A DNA stretch of 12,170 nt from UBA1535 sp002323775 (lineage in GTDB: Bacteria > Bacillota > Clostridia > Tissierellales > Sedimentibacteraceae). Numbering within the stretch: position 1 is the stretch's first letter; every line of letters starts with the position of its first letter. Below, in pieces: positions 6,404 through 12,170 of this stretch. The stretch spans positions 1 through 12,170 of the forward strand of contig DAMAHZ010000091.1 in assembly GCA_031993545.1 (NCBI GenBank), in the 5' to 3' direction. A model generated the notes under the pieces. It had not been told where the DNA came from and did not search any database. It worked only from the letters and a program-made list of their open reading frames with translations. Made by a program: the position numbers and the translations under genes.

Positions 6404-6437
6404 TTTAAAATTTACGAGGAGAGTTTAACCCCCCTCG
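6404..6437 (-). terminator. terminator downstream of rnr
   Basis: The minus-strand transcript forms CGAGGGGGG (6437-6429), loop TTAAA, CTCTCCTCG (6423-6415): nine pairs, two of them G-U, then TAAATTTTAAA. On the plus strand the same positions would be A-C mismatches, so the hairpin is designed for minus-strand RNA. It closes the transcript that includes rnr and leaves smpB to its own promoter. Confidence 0.75.
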
Positions 6438-6465
6438 GTTTTGTTAAAGATTTTTGCTTGATGCT

Positions 6466-8577
6466 TTACAAAATGACAAAATCAATTTCTGCATTTGCAA
6501 TGCTTACTTTTTCTAATCTAACACTTACTATATCCCCTATTTTATAAGTTTTACCTAAGTGTTCACCTGTCAGAATTTTTTTATCATTATCATAAATATA
6601 GTAATCATCAATTAAATTCGATATATGAACTAATCCTTCTACTGTGTTATCTAGCTCTACGAATATTCCAAAGCTTGTTACACCTGATATAATTCCTTCA
6701 TACTCCTCACCAATCTTGTCTGACATAAATTCTGCTATTCTAATTTTATCTGTATCTCTTTCTACTTCGTCTGCTACTCTTTCTTGCTTAGAAGATTGCT
6801 CTGCTACCATAGCACATCTTTCATTCAAATTAGAAGTATTATCAACTGAAATTTTGTTGTTGATTTGAGCCTTAATAATTCTATGAATTTGCAAATCAGG
6901 ATAACGCCTTATTGGTGAAGTAAAATGGCAATAATAATTTGCTGCTAACCCAAAATGCGGCGAGCATTCATGCGAATACACTGCTTTTCTTAATGAACGC
7001 AGCATCATAGTATTTATCACTGTTTCTTCCTTTTTGCCTTTAATTTTCAATAATAGCTGTTGCAGCTCACGAGGATGTACCTCTTGGCTTCCTTTTAATG
7101 TGTAACCAAAATTAAATATAAATTTACTAAAATCTGCTATTTTTTCTTCATCTGGTTCTTCATGTATACGATAAACAAAAGGTAAATTAAGCCAATAATA
7201 GTTTTCTGCCACAGTTTCATTTGCAGCCAGCATAAATTCCTCTATTATTTTATTTGATGTTCTTCTTTCATATTTTATTACATCTGTAACCTTGCCTTTT
7301 TCATCTACTATCAGCTTTGTTTCATCAAAATCAAAGTCTATACAGCCTCTTTGCTCTCTTTTACTTCTTAATAAATTGCTTAATTCTTCCATATCTTTAA
7401 GCATTGGAACTATGTCTTTATATTTTTCCTTTAAAGCTTCATCATCATTTTCCAAAATGTTTGAAACATCTGTGTAGTTCATTCTGTATTTTGAGCTAAT
7501 AATGCTCTCATATATTGAATAATCAACAACCTTACCTTTTAAATCAATTATCATTTCACAGGATAAACAAAGCTTACCCTCATTAGGATTCAAGCTACAA
7601 ACTCCATTGGATAGCTCCTTTGGCAGCATTGGTATGACTCTATCTGCCAAATATATACTTGTTGCCCTTTTTAAAGCTTCTTTATCTATTTTGCTATTTT
7701 CTTTTACATAGTGAGTAACATCAGCTATATGCACTCCTAATTTATATTGATTATTATCTAACTTTTCAACATAAACAGCATCATCTAAGTCCTTTGCATC
7801 TTCTCCGTCAATTGTGATTATAGGCAAATGTCTTAAATCTTTTCTCCTGTCAATTTCTTTTTGAGCTATCTCTACCTCTATACCTCTTGCCTGCGCTATA
7901 ACATCTTCTGGGAAATATTTTCTTACCTTGTGCTTAATCAAAACAGCTTCTATATGCGTTTCAACATCTTCTTCATTTCCAATAATTTCAATGATTTCAC
8001 CTTCGGCCTTTCTTTTTTCTGTAGGCCACTGTGTTATTTTTACTACAACCTTTTGATTGTCCTTAGCTCCATTAAAATCACTTTTTGACACAAAAACATC
8101 ACAGCTAAGCTTCTTGTCATCAGGTATAACAAATCCAAAATTTTTACTTTGTGAAAGCATGCCTATAACAGTTTTATTAGCTCTTTCAAGTATCCTAATT
8201 ACTTTTCCTTCAGGGTTTCTATCATATGTATAGCTTTCAGTAATTTTAGCGATAACTCTGTCACCATTCATTGCACCACTCAAATCAGTGTGAGATATGA
8301 ATAAATCCCTCTTGTCCTTGTTAGCAGATATTAAAAATCCATATCCCTTTGGATGTCCTTCAATTACACCTATTACTAAACCGAGTCTATCAGGAATTCC
8401 ATATTTTTCAGAGGAATTCATTATTATTTTACCCTCATCCTCAAGCTGATTAAGTATCTTCAAAAATTCCTTCGTCATACTGCTTTCAATCTCTAAGGCT
8501 TCGCACAATTCTTTGAATTTAAGAGGTCTATAATTTTCATCTTCCATAAACGCTAATATTTTTTCTTTTAAGTTCAT
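6466..8577 (-). CDS. rnr: ribonuclease R (RNB-family 3'-5' exoribonuclease)
   Basis: A 703-residue processive exoribonuclease that degrades structured RNA and, with tmRNA-SmpB, defective mRNA. In order: an N-terminal helix-turn-helix-like region (1-60), cold-shock/OB domains (about 65-130 with GYGFLI, and 135-200 with NFGFVIP), the RNB catalytic domain (about 245-575) with the metal-binding Asp cluster ITIDGEDAKDLDDAV (254-268) and HFTSPIRRYPDL (551-562), and an S1 domain from about 624 (EGIISGVTSFGIFVEL). It ends at FVIL without the long Lys-rich tail of enterobacterial RNase R. AAAGGA lies upstream of the ATG. The gene is 63 bp downstream of the ddl-like gene with no terminator between them, so it may share that transcript. 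Confidence 0.96.
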   Translation of the reverse strand: MNLKEKILAFMEDENYRPLKFKELCEALEIESSMTKEFLKILNQLEDEGKIIMNSSEKYGIPDRLGLVIGVIEGHPKGYGFLISANKDKRDLFISHTDLSGAMNGDRVIAKITESYTYDRNPEGKVIRILERANKTVIGMLSQSKNFGFVIPDDKKLSCDVFVSKSDFNGAKDNQKVVVKITQWPTEKRKAEGEIIEIIGNEEDVETHIEAVLIKHKVRKYFPEDVIAQARGIEVEIAQKEIDRRKDLRHLPIITIDGEDAKDLDDAVYVEKLDNNQYKLGVHIADVTHYVKENSKIDKEALKRATSIYLADRVIPMLPKELSNGVCSLNPNEGKLCLSCEMIIDLKGKVVDYSIYESIISSKYRMNYTDVSNILENDDEALKEKYKDIVPMLKDMEELSNLLRSKREQRGCIDFDFDETKLIVDEKGKVTDVIKYERRTSNKIIEEFMLAANETVAENYYWLNLPFVYRIHEEPDEEKIADFSKFIFNFGYTLKGSQEVHPRELQQLLLKIKGKKEETVINTMMLRSLRKAVYSHECSPHFGLAANYYCHFTSPIRRYPDLQIHRIIKAQINNKISVDNTSNLNERCAMVAEQSSKQERVADEVERDTDKIRIAEFMSDKIGEEYEGIISGVTSFGIFVELDNTVEGLVHISNLIDDYYIYDNDKKILTGEHLGKTYKIGDIVSVRLEKVSIANAEIDFVIL

Positions 8578-8640
8578 TTTTTCATTCCTTTCTTTTGTTA
8601 AATTTTAATTTGTCGAATAATCTATTAATCCTACAAGTTA

Positions 8641-9810
8641 TTATTTATGCTTTCCGTATTTACCCATATTATTTATTAAATCTACATTGTAACTAATAAT
8701 ATTTGTTCTTCTATCCTTTGTTTCTTCTTCCGCTATGCCTATAATTTTAGTAATTAATTCTTTGAAGCTAATATCCGTTGCTTCCCACAAGTAAAATGCT
8801 AATGAGCCTGGTATAGTATTTATTTCGTTAATGTATATATTATTGCCATCATATAAAAAGTCTATTCTTGCATTTCCGGAGCAGTCAATAGCATTAAATG
8901 CAGATTTTGCAAGCTCAAATATTTTATTTTTTGTTTCTTCATCTATATCAGCCGGTATTTTCCTTTTACCATTTATATTATTTTTACTATTATTTATATA
9001 TTTATCCTCATAGCTTAAAAAATCTTTATAATTTAATGGCTCCTCACAAAGTGAAGTTATCAAATCATCTTCATAGCCCATCACTGCACAATTAATTTCT
9101 CTTAGGTTTTCAATACATTTTTCAACTATGATTTTTTTATCATAGGATATTGCTACTTGTATGGCGTTGATTAGCTCATCTTGATTATTTGCTTTGCTTA
9201 TACCCACACTCGAACCTAAATTAGCAGGCTTCACTATTAAAGGATATCCTATAATTTCGGAATTTGCAATAACTTTTTCCATATTAATTAAAAATTCATT
9301 TTTATAAAACCAAATATAGTCAACAATAGGTAATTTATCAGCAACAAAAAGCTTCTTCATAATTACCTTATCCATACCGACCGCTGAGCTTAAAACTGTT
9401 CCAAAAGCACAGGGTACGCCATTCATTTGACAAAATCCATGTATACATCCATCTTCTGCATTTGTACCGTGCATAGCCGGAAATAATACATCAATTACAA
9501 CAGGCTTTGGCTTTCTAAAAAAACATTTAAAAAGATTTTTCTTTGTTTTGACAGGATGCGGATATAGAGTAAGCTTATTATTGTCAGCGATAGGAACTAC
9601 CTCATAAATGTCTTTAAAATTTTTAGTTTTATAGCTTTTTATATCATATAAGCTCTCTCCCAAAACCCAGCTTCCATCCTTACGAATATATATAATTATA
9701 GGCTCATACTTCTCTTTATCTATATTCTCTAATACTTGAAGTCCAGTTATTATAGACACTTCATGTTCTACTGATTTTCCACCAATTAAAATACCAATTC
9801 TTTCTTTCAA
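8641..9810 (-). CDS. D-alanine--D-alanine ligase-like ATP-grasp enzyme
   Basis: The 389-residue protein joins two D-amino acids with ATP, classically D-Ala-D-Ala for the MurF step of peptidoglycan synthesis. From the chosen start: GGKSVEHEVS (10-19), MHGTNAEDG (113-121), GMDKVIMKK (145-153), IVKPANLGSSVGISK (192-206), SYEDKY (266-271) whose Lys-Tyr matches the omega-loop pair of D-Ala-D-Ala ligases rather than the His of VanA-type lactate ligases, ARID (314-317) and NEINTIPG (328-335). Directly after PG comes SL, so about four residues of the usual substrate loop (MTSH in E. coli DdlB) are missing. The protein is some 30-80 residues longer than common Ddl, with extra sequence near 85-103. TTG at 9810 is chosen: a G-run lies five bases upstream. 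It sits 29 bp after the MurF-like gene. Whether it is the housekeeping ligase or a specialised paralogue is open. Confidence 0.85.
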   Translation of the reverse strand: MKERIGILIGGKSVEHEVSIITGLQVLENIDKEKYEPIIIYIRKDGSWVLGESLYDIKSYKTKNFKDIYEVVPIADNNKLTLYPHPVKTKKNLFKCFFRKPKPVVIDVLFPAMHGTNAEDGCIHGFCQMNGVPCAFGTVLSSAVGMDKVIMKKLFVADKLPIVDYIWFYKNEFLINMEKVIANSEIIGYPLIVKPANLGSSVGISKANNQDELINAIQVAISYDKKIIVEKCIENLREINCAVMGYEDDLITSLCEEPLNYKDFLSYEDKYINNSKNNINGKRKIPADIDEETKNKIFELAKSAFNAIDCSGNARIDFLYDGNNIYINEINTIPGSLAFYLWEATDISFKELITKIIGIAEEETKDRRTNIISYNVDLINNMGKYGKHK

Positions 9811-9815
9811 AAAAT

Positions 9816-9823
9816 CCCCCCCC
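9816..9823 (-). promoter_or_regulatory. G8 tract acting as ribosome binding site of the ddl-like gene
   Basis: Eight consecutive G precede ATTTT and the TTG start at 9810. A poly-G run can pair with the CCUCC of 16S rRNA (one G-U), so it serves as the Shine-Dalgarno site. It is the longest G/C homopolymer in this AT-rich window and could vary in length by slippage. Confidence 0.6.
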
Positions 9824-9839
9824 AATAACAGTATCAATT

Positions 9840-11372
9840 TTAATTTGCACTTTCATCATAAATATCTGGCAAGTCATTTTCATATAAAACAATATCACCT
9901 TGTTTTGCTATTTTTTTAATAATTTCAGTTGAGTTATTGGTAGTATTAACTACATAGATATTATCTCTATTAAAGCCTGATTTTATCAAGCCATTATATA
10001 TAGGCTCTGTTCGCTTTTTACCTACTAATATTGCTATATCACAAACCTTAGCGATTTTCTCGCCAAATTTCTCATTTTCTGATTTTTCTATTTCTCCTAG
10101 CTCTACCATGCCAGGCGTTACAATTATCTTTCTTCTATCCTTAAATTCACTCATAACATCTAAAGCAGCCTCTGCTCCATCTGGATTTGAATTATAAGCG
10201 TCATCAATTACTAAAATTCCCGTCTTAGGGTCAATAAGCTCTAATCTATGTTTGACTGGCAATATTTTCTTAATTCCTATACTTATTTCATTCAAATTCA
10301 TACCCAAAACATTTGCAATTGAAACAGCTGCAAGTATGTTTAATATATTATGTTTTCCTAAAAGTGTGGTTTTACAATTTATGCTTCCCTTTTCCTTTAT
10401 ACAAAGTGTAAATGATGAGCCTTCTTCATTTACGCTTATATCTTTAGCATATATATCAGCAGTTTCAATGTTTTCAATAGCATATAAAAACTTTTTATTT
10501 TTTGTCTTATTTGCTGATGCTCTAAGATATGGGTTATCATTATTAAAAATAGCTATACCAAAATCTGGCAATTTTTTTATTAATTCATATTTAGTATCTG
10601 CTACATTTTCTATTGAACCAAAGCTTTCAAGATGACAGGCTCCTATGGAAGTAATAAGACCAATTTGCGGATTAGTAAGTATAGCAAGTTCCTCAATATC
10701 TCCTTTTTTTGTTGCACCCATCTCCGCTATAAATATCTCATGAGCGTCATTAAGCTCATTGTTTATTACTTTACTGATACCCATAGGTGTGTTATAGCTT
10801 TCTGGACTGCTTAAAACTCTAAATTTTTGTGATAATATAGCTGAACTTATAAATTTAACGCTTGTTTTTCCATAGCTTCCTGTTATTCCGACTGTGATTA
10901 AACCATTATCACTTAATTTTTTAATTTTTTCTTTTGCTATATTAAAAAATCTCTTATTTATTTTATTTTCTAAAAATAATGATATGTAATTTGCTAAAAA
11001 AATATGATAAATACACGTGAAATAGGATATGCTCATAAATAGGATGCTAATTGATAAAATTATATATTTTGTATTGATTGTAAAAAATATTCTATTAAAA
11101 AATATAGCTACTATCGCAAGAGTTATTAAAAAATCAAGTAAAATAAGACTATATATTATCAGTGTCAGCCTTTTAGCTCTTGCAGTATAAATAAATGGTT
11201 TTTTAGAATTTTTATTTCTTCTGTAAATTATAATTTTATTTTGTTTTGCCCAATTTCTAAATTTTTTAGAGCTATATCCTTCTAGTTGTAAAATGTGCAG
11301 ATAATTTTCTGTTTTTAAAAACATCATTCTAAACCAAATTAGAAAAAATATTAAAAATAAAAATATAATCAT
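9840..11372 (-). CDS. membrane-anchored MurF-like Mur ligase
   Basis: A 510-residue protein. The first ~150 residues carry three hydrophobic stretches (about 1-18, 69-92, 103-133) separated by basic loops, in place of the UDP-MurNAc-binding domain that starts ordinary MurF. The rest is a Mur ligase: P-loop GITGSYGKTS (162-171), EMGATKKGDI (217-226), CHLESFGSIENVADTKYEL (246-264 or so) with the Lys expected to be carbamylated, GKHNILNILAA (339-349), DDAYNSNPDG (390-399) and TPGMVELG (419-426). The last two are MurF hallmarks. MurF adds D-Ala-D-Ala to UDP-MurNAc-tripeptide; the adjacent ligase would supply the dipeptide. The ATG at 11372 is chosen because GAGGTG (11382-11377) lies just upstream; an in-frame GTG at 11384 would overlap this site. 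Catalysis at the membrane, perhaps on a lipid-linked or otherwise modified acceptor, is inferred. Confidence 0.85.
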   Translation of the reverse strand: MIIFLFLIFFLIWFRMMFLKTENYLHILQLEGYSSKKFRNWAKQNKIIIYRRNKNSKKPFIYTARAKRLTLIIYSLILLDFLITLAIVAIFFNRIFFTINTKYIILSISILFMSISYFTCIYHIFLANYISLFLENKINKRFFNIAKEKIKKLSDNGLITVGITGSYGKTSVKFISSAILSQKFRVLSSPESYNTPMGISKVINNELNDAHEIFIAEMGATKKGDIEELAILTNPQIGLITSIGACHLESFGSIENVADTKYELIKKLPDFGIAIFNNDNPYLRASANKTKNKKFLYAIENIETADIYAKDISVNEEGSSFTLCIKEKGSINCKTTLLGKHNILNILAAVSIANVLGMNLNEISIGIKKILPVKHRLELIDPKTGILVIDDAYNSNPDGAEAALDVMSEFKDRRKIIVTPGMVELGEIEKSENEKFGEKIAKVCDIAILVGKKRTEPIYNGLIKSGFNRDNIYVVNTTNNSTEIIKKIAKQGDIVLYENDLPDIYDESAN

Positions 11373-11384
11373 ATAACACCTCAC

Positions 11385-12143
11385 TTAACTACCCAAAAAA
11401 CTATCCATTATAAGTCTAAATTTATAAAAATCATCTAAATATGAATAATGACCTGCTCCTCCTAATACAACTAAAGCACTGTCAGCTATTTTTTTATTTA
11501 ATCTTTTTGCCATATAAATTGGAGTATCTGTATCATTTTCTCCCCAAATAATGAGCGTTGGTGCCTTTATCATGGATAAATAATTTTCAATATTGTTGTG
11601 CAAAACCCTTACTAATGTTTGCCTCATAACTGCATTATCAGCATTTTGATAATCCTTTGAACCAAATTTTTTATAAAATCTCTCCAATTTTAATTCATTG
11701 TTTTTATTTATAAAAAAATATACTTTTTTATAAAGCTTATACTTAAATACTTTATAATAATATTTTATATTTTTTTTTGCTATAATTCCTGCGCTATCTA
11801 CGAGTATAAGTTTTTTTACTATATCCTTATATTTTGAGGACAAAATAATAGAAACCCTGCCGCCATGCGAATGTCCAATCAAATTTATCTCTTTTAACGA
11901 TAAGTTATCAATGAATTTTTTTACTATATCTGCATAATTAAAACTATCCCATGCGATACTTGGAGTATCGCTTAAACCAAAGCCCGGTAAATCAAGAGCT
12001 AAAACTCTATATTTATTTTTTAAAGCATTAGTTATAGGCTGCATAGTCTCTATGCTTGCTCCCCATCCATGGAGAAGCAGCACATTTTCGCCAGCACCCT
12101 CGTCTATGTAATTAATTCTTAAACCATCAATATTTATAAACAA
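11385..12143 (-). CDS. alpha/beta-fold hydrolase
   Basis: A 252-residue cytoplasmic hydrolase of the alpha/beta fold. From the chosen start: oxyanion region LLHGWGAS (23-30), nucleophile elbow GHSHGG (90-95, Ser92), acid WGENDTDTP (200-208, probably Asp204) and GAGHYSYLD (229-237, His232). A basic, Tyr/Lys-rich cap lies at about 123-165. The triad is complete, so it should be an active esterase, amidase or C-C hydrolase; the substrate cannot be read. TTG at 12143 is favoured because AATGGGGTGA, eight of ten bases of the ideal ribosome binding site, lies seven bases upstream measured from its GGGG core; an in-frame GTG at 12152 would fall inside this site. It ends 12 bp before the MurF-like gene, suggesting a shared transcript and a function linked to cell-wall precursors. 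Confidence 0.85.
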   Translation of the reverse strand: MFINIDGLRINYIDEGAGENVLLLHGWGASIETMQPITNALKNKYRVLALDLPGFGLSDTPSIAWDSFNYADIVKKFIDNLSLKEINLIGHSHGGRVSIILSSKYKDIVKKLILVDSAGIIAKKNIKYYYKVFKYKLYKKVYFFINKNNELKLERFYKKFGSKDYQNADNAVMRQTLVRVLHNNIENYLSMIKAPTLIIWGENDTDTPIYMAKRLNKKIADSALVVLGGAGHYSYLDDFYKFRLIMDSFLGS

Positions 12144-12170
12144 ATAGTTCACCCCATTTTAAAAATAAAT

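Noticed and set aside
10252..10635. Plus-strand open frame of 127 codons inside the MurF-like gene
   Set aside because: Antisense to conserved Mur ligase motifs; composition is that of an AT-rich shadow.
1..12170. CRISPR arrays, tRNA genes, insertion sequences or phage attachment sites
   Set aside because: No regularly spaced repeats, tRNA cloverleaf other than the tmRNA ends, transposase or terminal inverted repeats were seen.

Overview
The window is AT-rich, uses strong Shine-Dalgarno sites and lipoprotein and cell-wall genes of Gram-positive type, and encodes a protein resembling clostridial exosporium proteins behind a sigma-K-like promoter. Together these suggest an endospore-forming, low-GC member of the Firmicutes, most likely class Clostridia or Tissierellia. 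The species cannot be named from the sequence alone.

Left part (1-1456). A possible broken reading frame enters from the left edge. Next comes a minus-strand gene (116-1063) for a two-part protein with an Asn-rich head and a BclA/C1q-like jelly-roll segment. A sequence matching the mother-cell sigma-K consensus lies just upstream of it. About 390 bp of AT-rich intergenic DNA separates this gene from the divergent phosphate operon and carries the candidate promoters of both.

Phosphate operon (1457-5390, plus strand). The order is pstS (lipoprotein receptor), an intercistronic hairpin, pstC, pstA, pstB, then a small HAD-fold protein where phoU is usually found. Spacing is very tight from pstC onward: ATGA overlap, zero gap, 19 bp. 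The operon ends in hairpins shared with the convergent tmRNA gene.

Ribosome rescue and RNA decay (5459-8577, minus strand). The chromosomal order on the minus strand is rnr (RNase R), a strand-specific terminator, smpB, ssrA (tmRNA). SmpB and tmRNA form the trans-translation complex, and RNase R degrades the stalled mRNA. The tmRNA reads out a degradation tag, AKENNNLAFAA.

Cell-wall cassette (8641-12143, minus strand). An alpha/beta hydrolase, a MurF-like ligase with a membrane-spanning N-terminus in place of the usual UDP-sugar-binding domain, and a divergent D-Ala-D-Ala ligase-like protein lie tightly packed upstream of rnr. The first and third appear to start at TTG codons behind good ribosome binding sites. 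The ligase-like gene is preceded by a run of eight G that also serves as its ribosome binding site. This cassette is the most likely place for non-standard biology in the window: a membrane-bound MurF-type enzyme paired with a ligase whose substrate loop is four residues shorter than in E. coli DdlB.
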